In this document: piece after piece, positions 41,758-52,506 of the stretch
How positions within the stretch are numbered: position 1 is the first letter of the stretch
Layout: every line of letters begins with the position of its first letter
NCBI GenBank assembly: GCA_026027325.1
Contig: JAMSLZ010000012.1
Coordinates: 124,001-188,000, forward strand
DNA from: Actinomucor elegans
Taxonomy: Eukaryota > Mucoromycota > Mucoromycetes > Mucorales > Mucoraceae
DNA: 64,000 nt
Direction: 5' to 3'
The notes under the pieces: generated by a model
Told to the model about the DNA's origin: nothing
Database searches by the model: none
Seen by the model: the letters and a program-made list of their open reading frames with translations, nothing else
Position numbers and translations under genes: made by a program

Positions 41758-44001
41758 TACGGGAAAATTGAATGTTGGAGGTAGAATTTGATTCAACGAT
41801 CTCACATCTAAACACGCTCTATGGCTCACAATCTCACCATCTTTGTTACGTTTAGGAACAAGCAGTAATGGACTGTTGAATGACGTGTTTACTCGGGATC
41901 GAATGATTGTACCTGTTTCCAACCATTCTTTTATTTGCTTATCGAGAACTGGTCTTAATGCATAAGGGATGGGGTATTGACGTCTATACGCCGTTGCACC
42001 CTCTTTCGTAGGTAATCGAACAATGGATTCAGGCAAAGGACATGAAGATGTTATGGGTATGCTCTGATTAATCTCTAGTGATTCTTTAATTATACTCATG
42101 AACTCTGCTCTTTGCTCAGGCGTACCAGCAGGCGAATTGTCAGGTTCATGTTTTCTTTCACGTTCAATGTTCAAGTTTTCAAAAATAGCTTCATCACTCA
42201 AGGCAGCGTCAGAATGTGCATGATCATCTTTGATGCGAAAAGCCACTCCAGTTAATCCGATATTCATTTTGGGAAGAATATCTGTGCCAAGAAGAATATC
42301 AAACTCGAATCCGTCGTTAAAGTTCATTACTTCAAATGAGTGTTTGAACTTAATGCCATTTGCATACTTTATTTCCAAAGGATCGGTGATACCAATTCTC
42401 TTTGCAGTATTTTGATGAGACAAGAAATTATAAGAACCAGGTAATTTATGTACTTTATTTATATGAAGTTTATTCTTCAAAGAAGACAAACTAACAAAGC
42501 TACAACTACTTCCTGTATCTACGCGTCCCAGGAGACGTTCAGACTCTACAATCAACGGTGTACATAAATTAAATGCGTCATTAGCCTTTAATTTGTCACT
42601 CTTCTTGTTCTCATTCAGGTACTTACATTGATAGCTCTGATTCTCAATCTCGGAGTCGGCCATCTCCAAGTCCTCTTGAACTTGCTGCTCAATTGACTTC
42701 TCACTCGAGGAAGCCGCAGGCATCACAGCCAAGACAGTACTGCTACTACTGCTTTCAGCAGCACCACAACGATGACCAGGACGCCATGGAGACACACCAC
42801 AAGTCCAACACTCTTTACCCTTCGCCTTCTTCACAGAAGGAGGGCGTTCAGCTCTTCTCTTAGCGAGAAAACAATCCTTGGTGTCATGGGTCGCATTGTT
42901 ACCATGATGGATGCACGAAAAGGGTTTCGCCACCTTACTCGCCTTTTGCACCCGACGAGCTGCATTCTTGTGATGATGGTGATAGGGGGCCTTTTCTTTG
43001 CGTCGCTCAACAACAGGCGCACCAGGAAGAAGAGAAACAGCCTCATTATACGACGTATGGTCGTCACCAAGAATATCACGACCAATCTGTGCGATTTGAT
43101 CGACAGTGTATTCAGCATTCTCACCAGAAGATCCAGCCTTCACTGAATTCATTGCAACTCTGATCAGCGTCTGAACAGGTTTAGTCAGCGAGGCCAAAAA
43201 ACGATCAGCTACTCTAGGACACTCTCTAGGTAGGCCTGCATCAAACATTGCTGTTTGAAAACGCTTAGCATAGTCGCCCACCGACTCATTGTTTTCCATT
43301 ACCATGGTAAACACAAGGTCAGTATATCTTCTCAACACAAGGGAAGAACCGTGCTGCTTCTTAAACTCTCTACGAGCATCTGCCCATAGGGTACAACCTC
43401 TACTCAGCTCATCTTTCACCCATGCTTTATCGCCATGGGGAAGGCAAAGGGGTAAGAAGTTCTTCCACACCTCATCAATGGACATGGAAGAAGACTCAAC
43501 TACATCCTCAAATTCTCTCAAAAAATGCTCAACAGACTCGAAGGCTTCGTAACCTGGAAAAGGTTTGACAGCCGAGGTCAAGAGTTGGAACTTGGGCAAG
43601 TCGCGACGATTCAATGTCAAACCAGTAGGTGGCTTAACACGATCAACCTCACCGATCAATGAACTGCACTCTTGGATCTCACGGAGCATCCTCTTGGAGC
43701 GTTCAAGGGCCAACAAGGCTTCATCAGCCGCTACGTCATCTCTGACTACACGAGCACGACTAAACGCTTGAAGGTATCGGGTAATATCTGCACGGAGCCC
43801 GGCGATATTTGTGTCAATCAGTTGTGGGTCAGTCATGTCAGCAACAGCATGCTCAGCCGACTCAGACAACAAAGAACTAGCACCAGGAGACTTGATAAAC
43901 TCATCAAGGTTGCTTGACAAGGTCGATTCATCAAACATGGGGGTGTCAGGGTTAACACCACAGTTGGCAGAAGAAGAACCAGAAACGTTGTTGGAAGCCA
44001 T
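41758..44001 (-). CDS. Gypsy-2 Gag-protease-RT, N-terminal part
   Basis: About 750 codons of the real polyprotein. It starts MASNNVSGSSSANCGVNPD and carries a retrotransposon Gag domain, a basic His-rich linker, a zinc knuckle (CWTCGVSPWRPGHRC), an aspartic protease (GRVDTGSSCSFVSL) and the first reverse transcriptase blocks (LLVPKRNKDGE, ACLDVRSLNQILPPTFNFPV). The open frame runs about 30 codons further into element B before stopping, giving an apparent 779-residue protein; those last residues are not gypsy sequence. The remainder of Pol is at 32435-35119. Confidence 0.93.
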
Positions 44002-44046
44002 ATCGATAAAAGTAAGGAAAATAGGACAGTAATTAAAAGTAAAAAA

Positions 44047-44552
44047 TGTTGTAAAGGTGGTAGATAAAGATTTTGGAAGATAGAAATACTTTTAAAACTG
44101 TGGATAGTTTTTTATTAGAGATCAAGAATTGATTAACTGGTCAAAAGGTGATAAAACGCATCTCTTATATACTTTTTCTCGGTCGGTACTTGATTCTAAA
44201 TTCATATTACGATTTGCCAGGAACAAGGTTGGACTGCGTATAAAGAAGACCAGGGATAATAACCAAATGAGCGGACCAAGATTAGCGGCGAGGAGTGTCG
44301 GGATCAATATATCCAAAGGTAATAGTATTGAATGTAATATTTGGTGTGAGAGATAGTATTTATCAATTAGCGTCTACTTGCTCAGAGTGATATATAAATA
44401 AAGATATTTTAACATAATCAAATACAGTCATTTACATTCTGGTTCTTGGTAATAATGCTTTATACACTTCTGCAGCTATATATAAGGATATCTATACGAT
44501 TTTCTATCTGTACAGTATTCTCTTATTAATATAATTATGAGCGTTTACAACA
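44047..44552 (-). repeat. 5' LTR of Gypsy-2 (LTR5)
   Basis: 506 bp, which looks the same as 31746-32251. It is followed on the minus strand by a T-rich leader and the gag ATG at 44001. Confidence 0.93.
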
Positions 44553-45515
44553 TGCTTAATCAAAAACTGGCTCCTAACCCGACCAACAAAGCATACCGCA
44601 AAAACCAGCTGCGTTTTCTGGAATGGGCCATTAAAAATCAGGTATCGTATACGTCCTTCTCCGGTTCAGATATAGTAAACTTCCTAGCGACCATCCAGCA
44701 AACGCATAATCTTCAAGTGCCCACGCTCAAGACGATTCGTGCAGCAGTTGCTCATCTCCATGATCACCCTTCCAGCATCAGTGAGGATCCATTGATAAAT
44801 TCCTACCTGGACAGTCTGTCTAGATAAGCTCCTCCGGTATCAATTCATCGGGAACAAGTGGATATTGACTCCTTCATTAGAAGAATATGCTCGTTCTATT
44901 CCCTCTAGACCGGTCACTCCTATTAAGCTGTTACAGCAAAAATTGGCTTTTCTCTTGGCTATGGCTGCATTTTTAAGACCTTCTGACTTGGCCCGAATTC
45001 CCTTCTCTTCTTGCGAAATAGGTGAAGCCGATGGATGTTTCAAATTTCAAGTGATCTCTCCCAAAGAAACTCGCAAGAAACGACGCATAATAAAACCTTT
45101 TACTATTCACCCACATGCAAGCGATCCAGAACTGTGTCCTGTCCAATGTTTCAAAGCATTAAGAGATCATCCCGACCTGCATGCTCGTCCGGCAAATTCT
45201 CAACTATTCATAAAGTCCAACAATATTCAACAACCGTTATCTGCAAGTACTTTGTCTTCTTGGCTCCATCGAGAGTTTATTTCCTTGTCCATTAAGGAAT
45301 CTCGAGTTTCTATCCGTTCTTTGGCATCCTCTAGAGCTTTAGATCAAGGTGTCTCTATAGACCACATCACGACTCTTGGTAACTGGGCTTCAGCAAGTAC
45401 TTTTCAGGAACACTATCAACGCAATCAAATGGCTATGATAGATTTTACTTCCACGGTTCTTTCTGGTTCTAATGATGATGAATTATTCGACATGCCCAAG
45501 ATAACTTTACTCTAG
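44553..45515 (+). pseudogene. DIRS-like tyrosine recombinase, broken
   Basis: Frame 1 (LNQKLAPNPTNKAYRKNQLR... to 44826) is a core-binding, SAM-like N-terminal domain. It ends at TAA. The catalytic domain follows in another frame (about 44865-45515): FLRPSDLARIP, PVQCFKAL, then RVSIRSLASSRAL (Arg), TLGNWASASTF (Trp) and the EHYQRNQ region with the Tyr nucleophile. This pattern is that of DIRS/Ngaro-type YR retrotransposons; a Crypton is the alternative. Gypsy-2 cut off the start. A homologous fragment lies at 54467-55056. Confidence 0.8.
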
Positions 45516-45527
45516 ATTAGCATAATA

Positions 45528-45625
45528 ACATTTCCTATTTTGTTCTGACGGTCTCAAACAATTCTTAAGAGAATTTTCTCGACCTGGAATTGATATTTAG
45601 ACCTGAAGAACAAAATAGGAAATGT
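45528..45625. repeat. near-palindromic DIRS-like repeat
   Basis: AACATTTCCTATTTTGTTCT at the left and its complement at the right enclose ~60 bp with an inner palindrome (TTCTTAAGAGAA). Located just after the YR stop codon; related copies are at 19786-19905 and about 45825-45880. This fits DIRS inverted or internal complementary repeats. Confidence 0.6.
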
Positions 45626-45824
45626 TAATTATCCTCACCCTTCAATTATTTTATTATATTATTATTATATATTTTCATGTCACTTCCCCTCCCTTCTTTT
45701 ACTTTTACAATATGACCGAACTCAAATTCGATTGAGGTTATAAAAGTTTTCGTTAATCAACCTCTTATATATCTTTGAATTCGCTATTAAATAAAGGTTC
45801 AAGAAGATTCTAGCATAATAACAT

Positions 45825-45883
45825 TTCCTATTTTGTTCTTCAGGTCTAAATATCAATTTTCACCATTTTATCTTTTTCAATAT
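45825..45883. repeat. second DIRS-like terminal repeat copy
   Basis: Repeats TAACATTTCCTATTTTGTTC and the AGGTCTAAATATCAATTTT block of 45590-45625 in inverted order. It borders AT-rich foreign sequence at about 45884. Confidence 0.55.
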
Positions 45884-46201
45884 TTACATTATTTTCCATA
45901 TATAAGATTCATTTTTGCCTTGATTTATGTTATAATTTCTTTCATCATTATTTTTTGAACAATCACTATTGCATGAAGCGTTTTCATCGGAAAGTTCATT
46001 AAAGCAATTTGTATTTTCAGAATCTATGTTAGTATTAATTTCCAAATTTTTTGAATTTTTATTTTTTCTTGATACAGATTTATTTCTCCTTCTTTTAATT
46101 TTATATTTAAAGAAAGGATTATTATCTTTTATAAATTTTATTTCAAATGACTTTATGTCATTATTATATACTATATGTAATTTTTCTATATTAAAATTTT
46201 C
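45884..46201 (-). pseudogene. AT-rich ORF fragment truncated by LTR2
   Basis: About 105 minus-strand codons (FNIEKLHIVYNNDIKSFE, then a basic KIKRRRNKS patch and an Asn/Ser/Glu-rich tail) with no start, ending TAA at 45884-45886. Its composition matches the AT-rich A-D elements, and it is probably a fragment of a related element. Function unknown. Confidence 0.4.
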
Positions 46202-46898
46202 TGTTATATCGAATATAATAAAGACTGTGTTATATCCGGTGCTAAAGACGAAGGATATAATTTAAAATACAATAATAAAAGAATAGACAGTAAATGGAAT
46301 CAGCTATCCTGATAGTAAAAGTTATTCTAATGTTTATTCACAATTCAAAATCAAGTCTTCTTTATATACATTTCATAAGAGCTTAATAGTGTAGCATTCA
46401 ATATCTATCAGCACGCATGGCCGTACAACGGAGTCCAATCCCAGCAGCCACTAATAAGCCTTTCAACCACGCATTGTTGTAATTGTATAACCCACGCGTT
46501 ATTCGATATTCGGGTCTTATCTTGAGATACACTCGATACTACTCGATAGTATGATGCCGCGTGTTTCTTGTAAGGATTATTGGCTAATAGTTCTAAGGAT
46601 GACACATCGCTTGTATTTATGCAGGCCTCGTTAATCTGATTGGGTTATCAGATAGAGTCCGTGTATGACATAAATGAACAGTTGATTCCTTACTATTATG
46701 TCGATGCAAAATAGTAGGTGGAATACAACAGACTGTAAAAATAACCAGACTGATAAAACGAATTGATTTATTAAAGCATTAAAATGATGAGCTATTTATA
46801 CAAAATTGAAGTTCGGATTTAACTTGGTATTATAGACGATTGAGTTATTCAAAGACTGCGCTCATGGAGTTAACAAGGATTTATAGTAATCCATTCTA
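46202..46898 (-). repeat. LTR2 copy, split by solo LTR1 and truncated
   Basis: Starts TGTTATATCGAAT at 46202, is interrupted by LTR1 at 46228-46730, resumes at GACTGTAAAAATAACC, and ends abruptly at ATTCTA (46898) where Tc1-B copy 2 begins. The last ~190 bp of LTR2 are missing. Confidence 0.85.
46228..46730 (-). repeat. solo LTR1 inside LTR2
   Basis: 503 bp with TSD GACTG (46223-46227 and 46731-46735). Confidence 0.93.
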
Positions 46899-47328
46899 CT
46901 GTATGCGAAAAAAGGGTTTCAATGTTTTATAAATTAATCTTTTTCTCTTCATATACAGTGACCAGCAAAACTGTTACAATGTTTTCAGTTTTTGAACATA
47001 ATCGCTTATATCTCCACAAGATCGCATTCATACTAAATGAGAAATAGCTTATTCTGAAGCCCAAGTTATCGGCTTTATTAGGAATGTTTCGGATTTGTGA
47101 CTGCGTTAGTATTTTCGGAGAAACAGATTGAGAAATGAGAGGACAACATTGTAACAGTTTTGCTGCTATCATGAAAAATTAAAAAAATGGAATACCACAA
47201 CTTGGCTATTCCTTTTAGAGCCCACAGATTCAAGCCGAATACTTTTAAAATCGTTAAAAACACTGTACTATAACTTTGGGTTTTTTTACTCAGTAAATTT
47301 GTGATTTTATAACAACTTAACTCTACCT

Positions 47329-48160
47329 ATGCGCGCAATCTCTGTCTCTCAACGTAATCGCATTGTTTCTCTTTTGAAATCAGGCGAAACTATTCGGGAA
47401 GTATCCCAAAAGGTCGGCCTTAGTACCGCTACTGTGTGCCGAATCGGAAAGCAAGCTTGTTCGGACCGTAAAATGAACAAAGGCGGCAGACCACAAGCCC
47501 TGTCACATGCCGATGAAAGGTATTGCTCGCGCCAAATCACCACAGGGAAGTTGGATAACGCTGTGAAGGTCAAGAAAGCATTAAAAAAGGACCTTGGTAT
47601 CCTTGTGAGCCCCGATACGATTAGAAGAGCCCTTCGTAGAGCAGGCTTGGGTGCTATTGAGAAGCCTAAGAAGCCATTGCTTAGCAAGAAGAACATCCGC
47701 AAGAGGCTTGAGTGGTGCAAAGCCCACCGTGACTGGACCGTTGATGACTGGAAACGGGTTATTTGGTCTGATGAGACCAAAATCAATCGATTTAACTCGG
47801 ATGGCCGTGTCTGGGCTTGGATTAGGGACGGGGAGCAGCTTCAACCTAAACATGTCAAAGTTACAGTCAAACACGGTGGTGGTAGTATCATGATCTGGAG
47901 TGCCTTAACTTATGCTGGAACGGGTTGGATGTGCAAAATTGATGGTAATATGGACAAAACACTGTACAAAGAGATCTTACAAGACGAGCAAGATCGGACA
48001 ATCAACTTTGCGGCAGAAGAATTGAATCTTAGGCGCGACCAGATGGTATTCCAGCATGACGATGATCCTAAGCATACGTCGAATTTGGTACAAGAATACC
48101 TCAAAAACCAAGAATATCAAGTATTAGAGTGGCCCCCACAATCACCAGACCTCAACCCAA
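47329..48160 (+). pseudogene. Tc1/mariner transposase of Tc1-A, N-terminal part
   Basis: Starts MRAISVSQRNRIVSLLKSGE with a paired helix-turn-helix DNA-binding region (ETIREVSQKVGLSTATVCRI), then the catalytic VIWSDETKIN (first Asp ~148), VKHGGGSIMIW, FQHDDDPKHTS (second Asp ~244) and WPPQSPDLNP. Element D interrupts it right before IENMW, which carries the catalytic Glu. The open frame continues ~25 codons into element D. Apart from the insertion no defect is visible. Confidence 0.93.
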
Positions 48161-48391
48161 GACGGATATCTACAATTAATATATCTTTTAAATCTATTGT
48201 ATATGTCCTATTTTTTTTAATATATCCATATATTTTATAATTTATAACTTTTTTTCATGAATTAAAATTATTATTAAGTATAATAAACATTATCAAGAAG
48301 GCAACTGTTCCATTTTGCATGAAAAAGCAATATTATATTTATGCTTTCTCCTAATATACGTACCAAATTTATATGAAACAAGATGTCCGTC
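48161..48391. repeat. left direct repeat of element D (MITE-like)
   Basis: Runs GACGGATATCTACAATTA to ACAAGATGTCCGTC; looks nearly identical to 50267-50498. Confidence 0.9.
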
Positions 48392-48412
48392 TTCTATAAC
48401 ATTTTAAATTAG

Positions 48413-49884
48413 TTACTTACTATTCCAATATATATTAATACAATCAAAACTATTAAATTTACTGTAATGTATCCATGAATTATCCTCATCACTGTAGTTT
48501 TGCCATTTCACAAGGTAATAACTATCTTCGACTATTAACCCTTTATGATCCAAAATAGTTTCAATTTCATAACTTTCATTATTATCTATATCTATTTCCA
48601 AGTCCATTTTCTCATTATTATAAATATTATTATTTTTAAAATGAGCAATATTTGATAATTCTAATCCTAAAAATTGTTGCTGTAATAATTTCATTTTATC
48701 TAAATTGTTTATTCTTTCATTTAACTTTGGAAGTGATTTATAATTTTCATTATTATTCAAAATATCATTTTTGTATTTAAAATCAAAGCTATCATTAATC
48801 CAATATGAATGAAAATCACTATGTTCTATATTGTTTAGTTTAATATATTTTTTTAAATTAAAAAGGACACATGCAATTTTTAGTTGAATATTATATATAT
48901 TTATATTAGTAGTTAAAAAAGGTTTTTTGTTATTTAATCTTTTAAAGATACATCCCAAATCTGAGAAAGTTTTTTCCATTTTAGACCGAAAACTTCCAAA
49001 TTGATCGTTATAATTTATTTCAATTTCATTTAAGTTTATATTTTTATCTTTTCTGATAGGATATACGAAGTTATAGTCATTTAGATCAGAACTATTTATT
49101 ATATTATCTACGTATAGGCTATATCCTCCATCTAATGCAATACAATCCATCAAATTTAGTTTATTTTCAATATTCATATTTATAAGCATAGATCCATCAT
49201 TATTAGTACTACATGGTTGACTGTCTGATACAAATAATACCATACCATTTGTATCTATTGCAACTTGTGTTCTAAACCCATTTTTTTTAAGTTTGTAACT
49301 ATAATATATGGATTTATCTTCTGCACCATATACCATACCTCTTTTATCATGGCCGTCTAAATGTATTGTTACTTGATTAAACAAATCTGGATTCTCTATC
49401 ATTCCATTTAAAAGTCTAATTTTATATTTGAAAACATGTTTTGTAAAGAAAAACTTAAAATCTTATTTAATTTTAACATTCTATCTGATGAATAAAATTG
49501 TCTGTATATTTGATGAAAAGTACTTTTTGATATATAATCATCCATATCTTCAATTGATATATTCTCTACTATAAAATATAATATCAATAAGCCTTTTTCT
49601 ATATTATTATATGGTCCTCTATAATCTCTATCTCCAAATAATATAACTAGGAAGAAATAAACAGGTATTATTCCTAACTTTTCTAATAAAATCTTTTTAA
49701 TTTCTTTGATCTTTTTAATAGATATAATCTTTTTAGTGTGATATTTTTTTTGTTCAATCTCTGGCCAACCATAATTTAAAAATTTCCAATAATCATTTGT
49801 TAGAATCTGATACTCCATTAATAAAGTATCCTTAACATTATTAATATTATCCATTTGTTCTTTTTTATATTGAGATAAATTCAA
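48413..49884 (-). pseudogene. DDE transposase with chromodomain (element D), frameshifted
   Basis: Two minus-strand frames: 49884-49408 (MNLSQYKKEQMDNINNVKD...) and 49402-48413 (MIENPDLFNQVTIHLDGHD...). Together they match the A and C transposases along their whole length. The break is near 49424, where an A run is one base shorter than the frame needs. The core residues are in the second part: IHLDGHD, IALDGGY and FGSFRSKMEKTF. The chromodomain is at the end (YEIETILDHKG, YLVKWQNYSDEDNSWI). Codons are very AT-rich. One recent indel makes this copy inactive unless slippage occurs. Confidence 0.85.
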
Positions 49885-50266
49885 TTTTTTATAACTTAAA
49901 ATAAAATTAATAATAATATATATACATTATTATGTTTTAGAAAACATTTTTTATTTTGAAAAGTTTGAAGTAATTCTAAAATTTATTAATTTTATATTTT
50001 GCTTAGTCAGCAAAATTGTAAAATCAATTATTTTTTTTGAACTTTTTATTAATAGACAGATTTATAAATATTTTGTGTTACACAAAATATAATAAATCCT
50101 AATTGTTTTAAAGAAATAGAAAATATAAAAAGTTCACAAATTGTGAACATTTTTAATTTTCATGGAATGACAAACAAATTGATAATTTGAAAAGAATTGT
50201 AGTGTTAAGCTGATTTTATAATTCAGAATTTTATAGCAACAGAAACATTTCTCTATGGTTATAGTA

Positions 50267-50498
50267 GACGGATATCTACAATTAATATATCTTTTAAATC
50301 TATTGTATATGTCCTATTTTTTTTTAATATATCCATATATTTTATAATTTATAACTTTTTTTCATGAATTAAAATTATTATTAAGTATAATAAACATTAT
50401 CAAGAAGGCAACTGTTCCATTTTGCATGAAAAAGCAATATTATATTTATGCTTTCTCCTAATATACGTACCAAATTTATATGAAACAAGATGTCCGTC
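50267..50498. repeat. right direct repeat of element D (MITE-like)
   Basis: Same orientation as the left copy, differing mainly by one or two T in a run. Confidence 0.9.
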
Positions 50499-50501
50499 CA
50501 A

Positions 50502-50701
50502 TCGAGAATATGTGGCGGTTGTTAAAAATAAGGTTGAACGAGTATGATACTCCTCCTAAGGGCATGCAAGAGCTTTATGAGAGAGTCACCAAGGTTTGGT
50601 ACGACGTTATAGACAAGGAAGAGTGCCGAAATGTCATACATAGCATGCCACGTCGTATTGAACAATGTATCAGAAGAAAAGGGCACTGGACTGACTATTA
50701 A
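50502..50701 (+). pseudogene. Tc1-A transposase, C-terminal part
   Basis: Continues with IENMWRLLKIRLNEYD (catalytic Glu) to a normal stop at 50699-50701 (HWTDY). The apparent upstream ATG at 50480 lies in element D and is an artefact. Confidence 0.9.
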
Positions 50702-51297
50702 AATTGAATAAAGTGACTTAGTATAATAATGAGCCTAGCCGTGCAAAACTGTTACAATGTTGTCCTCTCATTTCTCAATCTGTTTCTCCGAAAATACTAA
50801 CGCAGTCACAAATCCGAAACATTCCTAATAAAGCCGATAACTTGGGCTTCAGAATAAGCTATTTCTCATTTAGTATGAATGCGATCTCGTGGAGATATAA
50901 GCGATTATGTTCAAAAACTGAAAACATTGTAACAGTTTTGCTGGTCACTGTAGCTGTCTAAAATAAAACTATGCAGTTGATGTTAGTATCAATAGAGAGC
51001 TAAAACTTTGGTCTTTTTTTCTATATAGCTTTTTCTTCATTCTGAACTGTATTTAAAACTAGGGAGTTAAGGAGAAGTTGAGAATTTTTGATTTTTTGAT
51101 TTTTCAAAATATGTCGTTACTTAACATCGCATAAAATTATTTTAAATTGAGCTATCGAAGAAATTTAAAACATGGTCCAAAACAATGGGACATTCTTTAT
51201 GAGTAGGAAAATTAAAATAAAGAATAAAAGAAGCTGGCTCTTCCTGTCCAAATTGAATATTTTCACCACTTTTTTTTTTATAAAAAAAATTAACATC

Positions 51298-52329
51298 ATG
51301 GTTCGTTCTATTACTAAAGATAAGCAAGACACTCTCAAGTCACTGTTGTCAAGAAACACTCCTTACTCAAGAATTCAGAAACAACTACCAGACATTTCTC
51401 TAGCCACTATTAGTAGATATAAAACAAAGTTTTTTCCTACTACGAAGCCTGCTATCACTGGAAGGCCATGTTCAGTAAGCAATACAACAAAGAAATACAT
51501 TCAAAATAAAATGAAAACCGGTCAATTCAAATCACCACAAGATATAAAGGCTTATCTTATTTCAGTTGGAATTAATATGACAATCAGGAACATTTAGTTA
51601 ATGCTTCATTCTATGGGCTTCAAAGCAAAAAGAAAGCAGAAGTCTAATTTCATCTCCGAAAGCAACAGAAAAAAGCGACTTGTGTGGGCTAAACAGCATA
51701 GGATGTTAACCAAGGACGACTGGCGTAAGTGGATATTTTCAGACGAAACAAGGGTGAACATATGGGATTCAGACGGTATTAAGTACTATTGGTCTCAGCC
51801 AAATGATGTTGTGCGCCCTCACCATTTAGATCTTCAAGTTCAGCAGGAAGGCGGTAGTGTCATGTTTTGGAGCTGCATAACAGCGAAAGGCCCTGGTTAT
51901 GGTACTACAATCATTGAAGGCACGATAAACTCATCTTTATACGTTGAAATACTTCAGTCATCACTTAAAGATACCTTAGACTACTATGACTTGGATTCAA
52001 AACATGTTCGTTTTCAACAAGACAAGGCCACTTCTCATAGATCAACTATTGCTAAAAAGTGGTTTACCAAAAACAAGTTCAATGTGGACCAAATTTATAA
52101 CTGGCCACCACAAAGTCCGGATTTGAACCCAATTGAACATATATGGCACCAATTGAAAAACCGTTTGGGACAGTATCCCACTAAACCTCATAATGTAGAA
52201 GAACTAGAAAAGAGGATCAATACAGAGTGGTATAAATTTACTAAGGAGGACTGCCTGAAATACATTGATAGCATGCCTGATAGAATTGAAGCTGTTATAA
52301 AAAGTAAAGGTCAACAAACAAATTATTAA
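51298..52329 (+). pseudogene. Tc1/mariner transposase of Tc1-B copy 2
   Basis: Frame from MVRSITKDKQDTLKSLLSRN, helix-turn-helix (YSRIQKQLPDISLATISRY), an in-frame TAG at 51595-51597, then LMLHSMGFKAKRK onward to 52329. Catalytic motifs are intact: FSDETRVNIW, FQQDKATSHRS, PQSPDLNPIEHIW (DD34E). The same TAG is in copy 1. ATG choice: 51298 follows a T/A run and matches copy 1; a longer in-frame start at 51172 is less likely. Confidence 0.9.
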
Positions 52330-52506
52330 TTTTTTTTCCGTAATTTTTAGCAAGCTTAATTTTTTACATTTTAACTTTACACTTATATAAGTACTAATAA
52401 ACTTTTGTTTGTTAAGAACAAAACATATATTAATCTGAAAGCCCTTCATTTCTTCTACAACTTTCTCAAAGTAACATGTTTGTTTTATAGAATTATAAGC
52501 TGCTTA

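Larger units (their letters stand above)
31746..44552 (-). mobile_element. Gypsy-2: second chromodomain Ty3/gypsy retrotransposon, nested
   Basis: LTRs of 506 bp (31746-32251 and 44047-44552) look identical by eye. The TSD is TGCTT (31741-31745 and 44553-44557) and the polypurine tract (minus GGTGGAGGATAA, 32252-32263) abuts the 3' LTR. Gag and the start of Pol are at 44001-41761 and the rest of Pol at 35119-32435. They are separated by elements A and B inserted in the reverse transcriptase. It was inserted in a YR recombinase gene. Confidence 0.95.
48161..50498 (-). mobile_element. Element D: chromodomain DDE transposon between 231-bp direct repeats
   Basis: TSD CAA (48158-48160 and 50499-50501). 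The outermost ends GACGGATATC and GATGTCCGTC form a 10-bp inverted repeat with one mismatch. A ~231-bp sequence is repeated in direct orientation at both ends (48161-48391 and 50267-50498), each copy itself having the GACGGAYATC inverted ends. Between them lie the transposase and AT-rich sequence with weaker TYCTATAAC-type inner ends. Confidence 0.85.
46956..50950 (+). mobile_element. Tc1-A: Tc1/mariner element with ~210-bp TIRs, interrupted
   Basis: The ends CAGTGACCAGCAAAACTG and complement are bordered by TA; TIRs extend about 46956-47170 and 50738-50950. The transposase gene (47329 onward) is split by element D (48161-50498). Empty-site comparison with copy 1 of Tc1-B shows clean insertion at TA. 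Confidence 0.92.

Noticed and set aside
45035..45295. 86-codon frame inside the tyrosine recombinase
   Set aside because: Out-of-frame shadow of the recombinase catalytic domain.
46408..46605. 65-codon frame starting MSSLELLANNPYKKHAASYY
   Set aside because: Lies wholly in LTR1 and appears wherever LTR1 is open; no sign of use as a gene.
48161..50498. Element D read as an LTR retrotransposon because of its direct repeats
   Set aside because: The TSD is 3 bp, the repeats lack TG/CA ends, and the interior encodes a DDE transposase without RT, Gag or protease.
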